Shown here: one piece after another, positions 31,110 through 39,288 of the stretch
Numbering within the stretch: position 1 is the first letter of the stretch
How the letters are laid out: each line of letters opens with the position of its first letter
Assembly: GCF_000328565.1 (NCBI RefSeq)
Contig: NC_019966.1
Coordinates: forward strand, 4,898,001-4,962,000
Direction of reading: 5' to 3'
Length of the DNA: 64,000 nucleotides
From: Mycobacterium sp. JS623
GTDB lineage: Bacteria; Actinomycetota; Actinomycetes; Mycobacteriales; Mycobacteriaceae
The notes under the pieces: generated by a model
Database searches by the model: none
The model's input: only the letters and a program-made list of their open reading frames with translations
Told to the model about the DNA's origin: nothing
Translations under genes and position numbers: made by a program

Positions 31110-31145
31110 TATTGCAGTCTAATACACTATTGCAGTTGACTGCAA
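31110..31145. promoter_or_regulatory. Probable operator cluster before the LuxE/LuxC-like operon
   Basis: TATTGCAGT occurs twice in direct orientation (31110-31118 and 31128-31136, 18 bp apart). The second copy forms a perfect inverted repeat TTGCAGT / ACTGCAA (31130-31136 and 31139-31145) with a 2-bp spacer. The cluster lies 21 bp before the acyl-protein synthetase start. It is a likely site for one of the two TetR proteins at the end of this operon. Confidence 0.65.
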
Positions 31146-31166
31146 ACCCTCGTAGTGTGCCCAACC

Positions 31167-32600
31167 ATGGCGACAACGCAGTCCACCCGCACGGTTGAAC
31201 ACTTCATGGACGACCCGATCACGTTTTTCGGCGAGTCGTTGACCCAGATGCACAGCATCGCTCGTGACGAGTTGGAGGACCTGCAACGTCAGGCGATGGC
31301 TATCCGATTCCAGCAGCACGCCCAGAGCATCGAGATGGTGCGCAAGTTGGCCGACCGGTTGGGCGTCAGAGACGTATGTGCGTTCAACGACGTTGTACCG
31401 CTGATGTTTTCGCATACGGCGTTCAAGTCTTATCCGGCCGCGCTGATCGACAACAAGCGCTTCGACCTGATGACGAAATGGCTCGACAAGCTGACCAGCC
31501 ATGACTTGTCCGCGGTTGACACCGACGGCTGCAACAGCATCGACGAGTGGATCGATCGCCTCGACGAGCAGACGCCGCTGGAAGTCATCACGTCCAGCGG
31601 CACCACCGGGACCCTGTCGATCATCCCGAAGGATAAGCACGGAGCGCGCGAAGGCATGGTGTTGTGGAAGATCTGCCTGTTCCAGACGTTCGGCAACGAA
31701 CCGACCTACGACGAGCTCAACCCGGCCGTCGACGTCATCTGGCCCAATTACGCCAAGGGCAAGCTCGGCCATCTGCGCATCGCCAACATGATCAAGCACG
31801 GCTTCACCGGTGGCGACGAGAGCAAGTTCCATGCGCTGTACCCGGACGCCATCGACACCGACCTGATGTTCCTGGCGTCGAAGATGCGCGCCGCCGCCTC
31901 GCGTGGCGAACTGGACCGGCTGGTGATCGACCCGGCACTGGCCGCCCGCAAGGAAGAGTTCATCGCGATGCAGGCCCGTCAGCCGGAGGATCTCGACAGG
32001 TTCTTCACTACCATCACCGAGAAGCTGCGCGGCAAGCGGGTTTTCATGATCGGGACATACAACCTGATGTACGACGTGGCCAAGGCCGGCCTCGAGCGCT
32101 GCATCAAAGACGTGTTCGCCAAGGACTCGGCGATCCTGACGGGTGGTGGGACAAAGGGATTCGTTCTTCCCGACAACTACATGGACGTCATCGGTGAGTT
32201 TCTCGGCGTCGAGCGGATCCAGGAAGGCTACGGGTTCTCCGAGCAGAGCGCATTCCACTGGGGCTGCAGCGAGGGTCGCTACCACGTGCAGCCGTGGGTG
32301 ATTCCCTTCGTGCTGGACCCCGACACCAGCGAACCGCTGCCCCGCACCGGCAGACAGACCGGCCGCGCCGCGGTGTACGACCTTCTGCTCAAGGCACATT
32401 GGGGCGGAGTGATCTCCGGCGACGAGGTGACCATCGATTGGGATCTGAAGTGCCCGTGCGGCCAGAGCAGCATCGCGTTCGAACACGACATCATCCGATA
32501 CAGCGAGAAACGGGGCGTCGACGACGACCGAATCACCTGTGCGGCCACCCACGAGGTGCACAACGAGGCCGTCAACTTCATGAAGGCATTCGAATCATGA
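31167..32600 (+). CDS. Acyl-protein synthetase, LuxE-like
   Basis: A 477-residue member of the LuxE acyl-protein synthetase family. LuxE activates a carboxylic acid with ATP to acyl-AMP and passes it to a thiol for reduction by LuxC. The adenylate loop SSGTTGT is at residues 143-149. Further landmarks are [22 protein letters not shown] and a CPCG pair near the C-terminus (LKCPCGQSS). It is longer than the 370-residue luciferase-system LuxE. ATG 31167 was chosen over one 12 bp upstream. It heads a five-gene coupled operon. The acid substrate is unknown. Confidence 0.92.
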   Translation: MATTQSTRTVEHFMDDPITFFGESLTQMHSIARDELEDLQRQAMAIRFQQHAQSIEMVRKLADRLGVRDVCAFNDVVPLMFSHTAFKSYPAALIDNKRFDLMTKWLDKLTSHDLSAVDTDGCNSIDEWIDRLDEQTPLEVITSSGTTGTLSIIPKDKHGAREGMVLWKICLFQTFGNEPTYDELNPAVDVIWPNYAKGKLGHLRIANMIKHGFTGGDESKFHALYPDAIDTDLMFLASKMRAAASRGELDRLVIDPALAARKEEFIAMQARQPEDLDRFFTTITEKLRGKRVFMIGTYNLMYDVAKAGLERCIKDVFAKDSAILTGGGTKGFVLPDNYMDVIGEFLGVERIQEGYGFSEQSAFHWGCSEGRYHVQPWVIPFVLDPDTSEPLPRTGRQTGRAAVYDLLLKAHWGGVISGDEVTIDWDLKCPCGQSSIAFEHDIIRYSEKRGVDDDRITCAATHEVHNEAVNFMKAFES

Positions 32601-34069
32601 GCAGCTCATTCACCGTTCCGCTCTTCCTGCGCGGTGAGGTCATCACCGACGACCTGGTGTCGTTCGGCACCCGCGGCGGCGGCACCCAGTTCGAGGCGCC
32701 CGATATGGCGCGGCACGTCCACCGCCTGCCACTACCGAGTCCGCTGGCGATGTCCGATCTCAACGAGCTGCCCTTCGACGAAATCCTGGATTTCCTAGAG
32801 GCTTTGGGCAGGGCGCTCGACTTCGAGAGCAACACGCATCTTCACGAAGCCTACGAGGCCGCTCTGGTCGCGAACGCTCTGCCGCCGGAGATGCTGAAGA
32901 ACAGCTACCAGATCCTGCCGCCGCTCTTCTCACGCGCGAACGTGCTCGAAATCGCCGACAACCAGGTCGGGCTCGACTACCTCAACAGCTGGGTCGGCCA
33001 AACCCTCAGCGACGGACGGCAATTGCGGGTGCGCGCTTTCGGGTCGCGGGTGCTGCACATCCCCGCGGGCAACGGTGGCCTGGTGTCGGCGGTGACGATC
33101 CTGCGCTCGGTGATCACCCGCTGCGATGCGATCATCAAGGCGCCGTCCAACGACCCGCTGACAGCGATCGCTATCGCGCGCACGCTCGCCGACTTGGCTC
33201 CGGACCACCCGATCACCAAACACCTCGCGGTTGGGTACTGGAAGGGTGGCGATGTCGCCGTCGAGGAACCGCTGTATCGGCCGGAACACATCGAAAAGAT
33301 CGTCGCCTGGGGTGGTTTCGCCTCGGTCAAGCACGTCACGCGCTACATTCAACCAGGGCTGGAGATGATCGCCCTCGATCCCAAACGCAGCGCGACGATC
33401 ATCGGGCACCAGGCGTTCAGCGATGACGAAACCATGCGCGAGGTGGCGCGCTGCGCCGCCGTCGACATCGGCGTGGCCAATCAGGAAGGCTGCGCCAACG
33501 CTCGCGTCATCTATGTGATGAGCGGCACTGACGCCGCAGGCATCGCCAACGCCAACAAGCTCGGCGAGATGATCTACGAGGAGCTGACCCACCTGCCGTC
33601 GTTCATCAGCACGCCGCCGCTGTACCCGAGCCGGGAGCTCTACGACCACGTCGAGGCGTCACGGCTGACCGACGACTGGTATCGGGTAATCGGCGGCGAC
33701 CATCGCGAAGGCGCGATCATCGTGTCGCAGTTCGACTCCCCCGTGGACTACTCGGCCATGCTGTCCGGTCGGGTCGCCAACATCGTGCCGGTCGACAGCA
33801 TCGACAAGGTCACCGAGGCGGTGACCGCGTACACGCAAACGATTGGGATCTATCCAGAATCCCTGAAACACCAACTGCGCGACACGCTTCCGCTGTTCGG
33901 AGCGCAGCGGCTGACAACTCTCGGCTACGCGTGCAGCGTTCCGATCGCCGCGCCGCAGGACGCCATCGAGCCGATGCGACGGATGTGCAAGTGGATCGTC
34001 GAGGAGGCGTGCGATCCTGACGTGGTGACACCACTATGGCGGCTGGGCGAAGCGGCGGCACAGGCGTGA
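32597..34069 (+). CDS. Acyl-CoA reductase, LuxC-like
   Basis: A 490-residue aldehyde-dehydrogenase-fold reductase of the LuxC family. It reduces a thioester-bound acyl group to the aldehyde with NADPH. The nucleophile is Cys299 in NQEGCANARV, and HIPAGNGGLVSAVTILRSVI with IIKAPSNDPLTA is the cofactor-binding region. The ATG overlaps the stop of the synthetase gene (ATGA), so the two subunits are coupled as in lux operons. There is no luciferase (luxA/B) or transferase (luxD) nearby, so the aldehyde serves another purpose. Confidence 0.93.
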   Translation: MSSSFTVPLFLRGEVITDDLVSFGTRGGGTQFEAPDMARHVHRLPLPSPLAMSDLNELPFDEILDFLEALGRALDFESNTHLHEAYEAALVANALPPEMLKNSYQILPPLFSRANVLEIADNQVGLDYLNSWVGQTLSDGRQLRVRAFGSRVLHIPAGNGGLVSAVTILRSVITRCDAIIKAPSNDPLTAIAIARTLADLAPDHPITKHLAVGYWKGGDVAVEEPLYRPEHIEKIVAWGGFASVKHVTRYIQPGLEMIALDPKRSATIIGHQAFSDDETMREVARCAAVDIGVANQEGCANARVIYVMSGTDAAGIANANKLGEMIYEELTHLPSFISTPPLYPSRELYDHVEASRLTDDWYRVIGGDHREGAIIVSQFDSPVDYSAMLSGRVANIVPVDSIDKVTEAVTAYTQTIGIYPESLKHQLRDTLPLFGAQRLTTLGYACSVPIAAPQDAIEPMRRMCKWIVEEACDPDVVTPLWRLGEAAAQA

Positions 34070-34980
34070 CGGCAACAGCTACAGCACTTCAGATCGTCGA
34101 CGGCGTCGACATGACGGGCGAGGCGTGCGTCATCACCGGCGCCTCGGCCGGCCTTGGTCGTGAGTCCGCCCGCGCCCTCGCCACGACAGGCGCGCACGTC
34201 ATCCTCGCCGCCCGCAATGCGGCCGCCCTGCGCGACGCGCAGACGTGGATTCACGCCGAGGTCCCCGACGCGGTGACATCGACGGTCGAATTGGACCTCA
34301 CCAGCCTTCCCAGTGTGCGGACCGCGGCGGCGGCGATACGGGACCTCGCTCCGCGGATTCACGTACTGATGAACAACGCCGGGGTGATGTTCACCCCATT
34401 CAGCCGAACCTCCGACGGCTTCGAAATCCAGCTCGGTACAAACTATCTCGGGCACTTCGCGCTGACCCGGCTGCTGACACCGCTGCTTACAGAGGGGGCC
34501 CGCATCGTGATCCTGTCGTCAGACGGGCACAGGATGAGCGACATCGACCTCGATGACCCCAACTGGGAGCGGCGTGAGTATGACAAGTTCGCCGCCTACG
34601 GCGCGTCGAAGACCGCGAATGTCCTACACATGGTCGACCTGGACCGGCGGCTGCGTGGCCGCGGGGTGCGGGCTTACGCGGTGCATCCCGGCGTCGTCGC
34701 GACGTCACTGGCTCGCCACATGAGGCGTGACGACTTCGCCAGCTTGACCACCTTCACGCCGGCGGTGCCCGACACCAAGCGCGTCGACGTCCTTCGCGAC
34801 TTCACCACGCCAGAGCATGGTGCGGCCACCCAAGTGTGGGCGGCAGTCAGCCCGAAGCTTGCCGAAACAGGGTCGGTCTACCTGGCGGACTGCGGGATTC
34901 GCGACGATGTCGCCCCGTACGCGGTGGACGAGGCGCGGGCGGTCGAGCTGCGGAATTTGTCGGAGAGGCTCTGCGCATGA
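34066..34980 (+). CDS. SDR, retinol-dehydrogenase-like
   Basis: A 304-residue SDR: TGASAGLG cofactor motif (about 24-31), NNAGVMFTPF, LGHFALTRLL, Ser in VILSSDGHR and YGASK as catalytic YxxxK. VHPGVVATSLARH is typical of the retinol/WW-domain oxidoreductase-like branch that interconverts aldehydes and alcohols. GTG 34066 overlaps the LuxC-like stop. The likely role is to reduce the aldehyde formed upstream to an alcohol. That is inference from order and family. Confidence 0.9.
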   Translation: MTATATALQIVDGVDMTGEACVITGASAGLGRESARALATTGAHVILAARNAAALRDAQTWIHAEVPDAVTSTVELDLTSLPSVRTAAAAIRDLAPRIHVLMNNAGVMFTPFSRTSDGFEIQLGTNYLGHFALTRLLTPLLTEGARIVILSSDGHRMSDIDLDDPNWERREYDKFAAYGASKTANVLHMVDLDRRLRGRGVRAYAVHPGVVATSLARHMRRDDFASLTTFTPAVPDTKRVDVLRDFTTPEHGAATQVWAAVSPKLAETGSVYLADCGIRDDVAPYAVDEARAVELRNLSERLCA

Positions 34981-35561
34981 ACAGGATGGACCGCCGCAAG
35001 CAGGAGGTGCGCGACCGGATCCTCGGCGCGGCATTCGACCTGTTTCTCGATCAGGGCGTGTCGGCAACCACCATCGAGGAGATCTGCGAGCGCGCAGACG
35101 TCGCGAATCGAACATTCTTCAACCACTTCTCCACGCGGCACGACATGATGCGCGCGCTCGCCGAGGTGCGCCTTCTCAACCTGCGCGACGTCGTCTTCGA
35201 CCGCGCGAACGAGCCGATCCCCGATCGGGTGATCGGCCTGTTCGACGACATCGCGGCGACTCTGGGCAAGTCAGGTGATACCTACCGCGAGTTGATCGCC
35301 GAACTGCTGGCCGCGGCGGGGTACGGCATTCAGCGTGGTTTCGCCCTGCACGAGACTTTTCTCGGGCTCGTCAAGGAAGGCGTGGCACGCGGTGAGGTGA
35401 GCGTCCGGCACGATGCCCAGACGCTTGCCGACATCATTGCGGGCGCGCTGACGGGCGGCATCGTCAATTGGACTGTGGACAAGACGTATTCGATCGAGTC
35501 GGGCTTCCACGACCTCGCTGTCGCGCTGGCCGATCTGTTGAGGACTGACTCGAATGGCTGA
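34977..35561 (+). CDS. TetR family regulator, operon gene 4
   Basis: A 194-residue TetR protein. DNA-binding domain at residues 5-52 (RRKQEVRDRILGAAFDLFLD, TTIEEICERADVANRTFFNH), helical ligand domain after. ATG 34977 overlaps the SDR stop. Since it is encoded at the end of the operon it regulates, a feedback loop through the operator at 31110-31145 is likely, with the acid or acyl product as ligand. Confidence 0.92.
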   Translation: MNRMDRRKQEVRDRILGAAFDLFLDQGVSATTIEEICERADVANRTFFNHFSTRHDMMRALAEVRLLNLRDVVFDRANEPIPDRVIGLFDDIAATLGKSGDTYRELIAELLAAAGYGIQRGFALHETFLGLVKEGVARGEVSVRHDAQTLADIIAGALTGGIVNWTVDKTYSIESGFHDLAVALADLLRTDSNG

Positions 35562-36129
35562 CGTCATTTACCTGCGGGCATACGACGACCGCACACGTGC
35601 GGACGACGAAACCGCACGCCGAGTTAGGGATGCGACTGTCGAGCTGCTGCGGGACGCACCGCATTCGAAGATCACGATGCGGGCGATCGCCAGGCGGGCG
35701 AGTGTTTCTCACGCAGAGATCCGCGCGCACTTCCGGTCGACCGACGCAATTCTCGCCGAGATCTACCTCGCGAGGTTGCGTGCCGCGCCATTGAACGTCG
35801 ACGCATCCGAGCCCGCACGGGCTCGGATCGCCACACAGTTCTCACAGCTTGTCATGCTGCTGGCGGACGAGCCGGGGCTCGCGGCAGCCTGTTCCAGTGC
35901 GTTGATCAGCGACGAACCCTCCGTGCGCACGAGCAGGCAGCGTATCCACGGAGAGCTGCAGCGGCGGGTGCGGACCGCGCTGCGATCCGGGGCTTGGCCG
36001 GAGGTCGCCGAGATTTTGGAGTTCGGGTTGATCGGAGCGTTGGTACACGCCAGTTGCGGGACGGACACGTTCCGCCAAACAGCGGAGGACCTGGCGAGTG
36101 TGGTAGCGGCCGTGCTGCCCGACGACTAA
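35554..36129 (+). CDS. TetR-like regulator, operon gene 5
   Basis: A 191-residue protein with a TetR-type HTH (residues about 21-65: RRVRDATVELLRDAPHSKIT, RAIARRASVSHAEIRAHFRS) and an all-helical C-terminal domain. The recognition helix SHAEIRAHF differs from that of the preceding TetR protein, so the two probably bind different sites or form a heteromeric pair. The start overlaps the previous gene by 8 bp. The stop meets that of the convergent GlxA-type gene. Confidence 0.88.
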   Translation: MADVIYLRAYDDRTRADDETARRVRDATVELLRDAPHSKITMRAIARRASVSHAEIRAHFRSTDAILAEIYLARLRAAPLNVDASEPARARIATQFSQLVMLLADEPGLAAACSSALISDEPSVRTSRQRIHGELQRRVRTALRSGAWPEVAEILEFGLIGALVHASCGTDTFRQTAEDLASVVAAVLPDD

Positions 36130-37082
36130 GCGCCTTGGTACACCTTGCGATAGCTTGACGGCGACATGCCCACGCCGCGGCGCAAGTGGTGACGTAGGTT
36201 GCCGCCCGTTCCGAGACCAGACAGCCGCGCGACCTCGTCGACGGGTAGATCGCGCGACTCCAACAGTTCGCGCGCACGGTCGATCCGACGCTGGCGAATC
36301 CACACCCCCGGCGACTGTCCCGTCTCCTCGCGGAACCGACGGTTGAACGTGCGGGCGCTCATCTTCGCGTGCCGTGCCAGCCGCTGCACCGTGAGCTCTT
36401 CGTCGAGGCGTTGCAGCGCCCACTCCCGCGTCGGCGCCGTCGAAAAGTGGTCCGGCGCAGGCACTTGCCGATCAATGAACTGCGCCTGCCCGCCTTCTCG
36501 CCACGGCGGCACGACACAGTACTTGGCCACCGCGTTGGCCACCTGTGCACCGTGATCGGATCGAATGATGTGCAGGCACAAGTCGATTCCCGCAGCGAGG
36601 CCGGCCGAGGTGAGCACGTCGCCGTCGTCGACGAACAACACGTTCTCGTCGACAAGCACCCGCGGATGCAGTCGTCGCATGTCGCCGGCGAACTTCCAGT
36701 GCGTCGTCGCGCGGCGTCCGTCGAGCAATCCAGCCGCGGCAAGAATGAACGCACCGGTGCAGATCGACACCAACCGGGTGCCCGGCCGAATCCGCGCCAA
36801 CGCATCGGCCACCTCACGCGTCAGCACTCCCTCGGTCCGGGCAGGCGGGAACCGCGTGCCGGGGATGACGACCGTGTCGGCGGTCTCCAGCGCCTCGGCG
36901 CCCGCGGCCGGCAGCACCGCGAAGCCCGTCGTCGCCGTCACGGGTCCCAGCGTGAGCCCGCACGTGACGACCTCGTAGAGCCCGTTGCCGTTGAGGTCTA
37001 TCGCGTTCGAGAACAGCAAGGGCGGGATCGCCGCATCGAAGCCCACCACGGGGGCCAACAACAGGACAGTGATGCGATGCAT
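36126..37082 (-). CDS. GlxA-type AraC regulator (DJ-1/PfpI plus AraC HTH)
   Basis: A 318-residue transcription factor. N-terminal DJ-1/PfpI sensor domain (1-180) with the nucleophile-elbow Cys108 in SICTGAF. C-terminal AraC DNA-binding domain (about 225-318): LTVQRLARHAKMSARTFNRR, WIRQRRIDRARELLESRDLP, VDEVARLSGLGTGGNLRHHL. Such proteins respond to amines, nitriles or arginine-type signals. It is divergent from an MFS transporter and 39 bp away, so it probably controls that gene. Confidence 0.93.
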   Translation of the reverse strand: MHRITVLLLAPVVGFDAAIPPLLFSNAIDLNGNGLYEVVTCGLTLGPVTATTGFAVLPAAGAEALETADTVVIPGTRFPPARTEGVLTREVADALARIRPGTRLVSICTGAFILAAAGLLDGRRATTHWKFAGDMRRLHPRVLVDENVLFVDDGDVLTSAGLAAGIDLCLHIIRSDHGAQVANAVAKYCVVPPWREGGQAQFIDRQVPAPDHFSTAPTREWALQRLDEELTVQRLARHAKMSARTFNRRFREETGQSPGVWIRQRRIDRARELLESRDLPVDEVARLSGLGTGGNLRHHLRRGVGMSPSSYRKVYQGA

Positions 37083-37092
37083 GCGGCCATTT

Positions 37093-37127
37093 TGGCATGT
37101 TTTTGATGATTGGTGTCATTCATGCCA
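37093..37127. promoter_or_regulatory. Inverted repeat in GlxA/MFS promoter
   Basis: TGGCATG (37093-37099) and CATGCCA (37121-37127) are exact inverted arms 21 bp apart, spanning the whole gap between the GlxA-type and MFS genes. The second arm covers the MFS start codon. This could be a two-site operator for the AraC regulator. Confidence 0.5.
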
Positions 37128-38441
37128 CTAGTCGCGGCCCAGCGGATCCGCGACAGTGATCCGGTGACGCTCACCGCCGCACAGAAACGCACGCCGTTGG
37201 CCCGGATTCATTGGGCTTGGGTGGTGGCCGCCGTCAGCTTCATCGCGATCCTCGGCGCCGCGGGCTTCCGCTCGGTGCCCGGCGTGATGATGAACCCGCT
37301 GCACCACGAGTTCGGCTGGTCGCACGGGGTGGTCGGGCTGGCGATGTCGGTCAACATGACGCTGTTCGGACTGACCGCGCCGTTCGCAGCGGCCTTGATG
37401 GACCGGTTCGGTGTGCGGCCTGTGCTGTCGGTGGCGCTGCTGCTGATCGCGACCGGGTCAGCGCTCAGCGTGACGATGACGGCGAGCTGGCAGCTGGTGC
37501 TGCTGTGGGGTGTGCTGGTCGGCGTCGGCACAGGCTCGATCTCGATGGGCTTCGTCGCAACCGTCGCGACGCGCTGGTTCGAGGCGCGCCGCGGCCTCGT
37601 CACCGGTGTGCTGACGGCGGCCAGCGCGACGGGACAGTTGATCTTCCTGCCGATCGTCGCCGAGGTGACCGCACAGCACGGCTGGCGGTGGGCGTCGTTG
37701 ATCGTCGCCGCTGCGGCGCTCAGCGTGGTCCCGCTAGTGCTCGTGTTCATGCGAAACTACCCACAGGACAAGGGTTTAACGGCCTACGGAGCGACCGTAA
37801 GTGCGCCAGCAGTTGTGCCCGCGTCGAGTTTCAATGCCGCCTTCGACGGCTTGAGGGTCGGCGCGCGGGTGCCCGCCTTCTGGCTACTGGCGGGCAGCTT
37901 CGCAATCTGCGGGATGACGACGAACGGATTGATCGGCACGCACTTCATCCCCGCCGCCAACGACCACGGCATGCCCACCACAGTCGCGGCCGGGCTGCTG
38001 GCCACCATCGGCATCCTCGACGTCGCAGGCACCGTGTTCTCCGGCTGGCTGACCGACCGCGTCGACCCGCGGTTGCTGCTGGTCGTCTACTACACCGGCC
38101 GCGGCGTCTCCCTGCTGCTGCTTCCGGCGCTGCTCTCGCCGCAGGCCGAGCCCAGCACGTGGGTGTTCGTCATCTTCTACGGCCTGGACTGGGTCGCGAC
38201 GGTCCCGCCGACGATCGTGCTGTGCCGCAACTACTTCGGTACGCGCTCCCCCGTCGTGTTCGGTTGGGTGTTCGCCTCGCATCAGCTCGGCGCGGCGATC
38301 GCCGCGGCAGGGGCCGGCCGGCTACGGGATGTGCAGGGCAACTACGACATGGCGTTCTACGTCGCCGCAGGTCTGTGTTTCGTCGCGGCGCTGCTGTGTG
38401 GCCAAGTCCGGAAATCGCAGGTCAGCTCCGCTGTAACGTAA
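37122..38441 (+). CDS. MFS transporter, oxalate/monocarboxylate-like
   Basis: A 439-residue 12-span transporter. IHWAWVVAAVSFIAILGAAG at span 1, FGLTAPFAAALMDRFGVRPV as the loop 2-3 motif, and MGFVATVATRWFEARRGLVT are typical of the OFA/MCT group that carries organic acids. The start is ATG 37122; a longer frame begins at 37110 but lacks a ribosome binding site. Probable control by the divergent GlxA-type regulator. Cargo unknown. Confidence 0.9.
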   Translation: MPLVAAQRIRDSDPVTLTAAQKRTPLARIHWAWVVAAVSFIAILGAAGFRSVPGVMMNPLHHEFGWSHGVVGLAMSVNMTLFGLTAPFAAALMDRFGVRPVLSVALLLIATGSALSVTMTASWQLVLLWGVLVGVGTGSISMGFVATVATRWFEARRGLVTGVLTAASATGQLIFLPIVAEVTAQHGWRWASLIVAAAALSVVPLVLVFMRNYPQDKGLTAYGATVSAPAVVPASSFNAAFDGLRVGARVPAFWLLAGSFAICGMTTNGLIGTHFIPAANDHGMPTTVAAGLLATIGILDVAGTVFSGWLTDRVDPRLLLVVYYTGRGVSLLLLPALLSPQAEPSTWVFVIFYGLDWVATVPPTIVLCRNYFGTRSPVVFGWVFASHQLGAAIAAAGAGRLRDVQGNYDMAFYVAAGLCFVAALLCGQVRKSQVSSAVT

Positions 38442-38518
38442 TCGGGTCGTCGGAACGACTTTGGAATTGGGCCTTCGCTGCCCTTAACATGCGATGCGAC
38501 CTGACGAAGGAGCCGACA

Positions 38519-39238
38519 TTGAAGACTCGCACCAGCAAGGGCCTGGGAGCCGCGGCCGGGATTGCCGCGATCGCCGCATCGGTGCCGTTCGCGCTCAACG
38601 CGCCGTTCACCGGCAATGCGTACGCCGACCCGCCGCCGACGGACGTCTCGACGCCTGTTGCGCCGATCCCCGACCCCCAGGGCTCTGGCTGTGATGCGTT
38701 CAAGGCAGAGCTGCCGGCGTGGAAGGATTTTGCCAAGCAGCCCGTCAGCCGGGTGCTGGCCAGCATCCCGGAAATCACGACGTTCAACTCGTTGATCTCC
38801 GGCCAGGCCAATCCTTCGGTCAACATCCTCTCGGTGCTCGACGGCGGCCCGTACGTGGTGTTCGCACCCAGCAACGACGCATTCGCCGCGATGGAGCCCG
38901 GCCAGCTCGATGCCCTCAAGGCCGACCCGGCGGCGCTGTACAAGCTCGACTACTACCACGCCTTCCTCGGCCTGCTCGGCCCTGACGATCTGAAGGGTCA
39001 GCGGCCCACGCAGCAGGGTGCGGACATCAAGGTGACCGGCAAGGGCGGCGACATCAAGGTCAACGACTCGGCCAAGGTCGTCTGCGGTGGCATCCAGGCC
39101 AACAACGCTCGGATCTACATCATCGACAAGGTGCTGGATCCAGCGCAGGCCCCGGAGCCGGTCACCCCGACCGGCACCAGCGCCACGACGACCACGACGA
39201 CCACGACCTCGGCGGCAGCGCCGCCGCCGGCGGGCTAG
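38519..39238 (+). CDS. Secreted fasciclin-domain protein
   Basis: A 239-residue exported protein. TTG at 38519 has an ideal AAGGAG site 7 bp upstream (38506-38511), while an ATG at 38488 has none. An N-terminal signal peptide (KTRTSKGLG, then AAAGIAAIAASVPFAL) ends at the AYA-D cleavage site near residue 38. The fasciclin (FAS1) domain follows (about 55-205) with PVSRVLASIPEITTFNSLIS, YVVFAPSNDAFAAM and ARIYIIDKVLDP. The Pro/Thr-rich tail may lie in the cell wall. It resembles the MPT70/MPT83 family; no lipobox is present, so it is secreted. Confidence 0.92.
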   Translation: MKTRTSKGLGAAAGIAAIAASVPFALNAPFTGNAYADPPPTDVSTPVAPIPDPQGSGCDAFKAELPAWKDFAKQPVSRVLASIPEITTFNSLISGQANPSVNILSVLDGGPYVVFAPSNDAFAAMEPGQLDALKADPAALYKLDYYHAFLGLLGPDDLKGQRPTQQGADIKVTGKGGDIKVNDSAKVVCGGIQANNARIYIIDKVLDPAQAPEPVTPTGTSATTTTTTTTSAAAPPPAG

Positions 39239-39239
39239 A

Positions 39240-39288
39240 GGCCACGCCGGCCGGGCCGGTTAACGGCCACGCCGGCCGGGCCGGTTAA
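39240..39288. repeat. Tandem 24-bp GC-rich repeat over a convergent gene end
   Basis: A 24-bp unit starting GGCCACGCCGG and ending GGTTAA is present twice (39240-39263 and 39265-39288) with 1 bp between. Each copy has a TAA on the minus strand, and the second copy supplies the stop of the acyl-CoA dehydrogenase gene. The units are rich in GGCC/CCGG palindromes, so a hairpin terminator for both convergent genes is likely. Confidence 0.8.

Noticed and set aside
31167..34069. A bacterial bioluminescence operon
   Set aside because: LuxE- and LuxC-like genes are present, but there is no luciferase (luxA/luxB) or luxD. The operon continues with an SDR and regulators.
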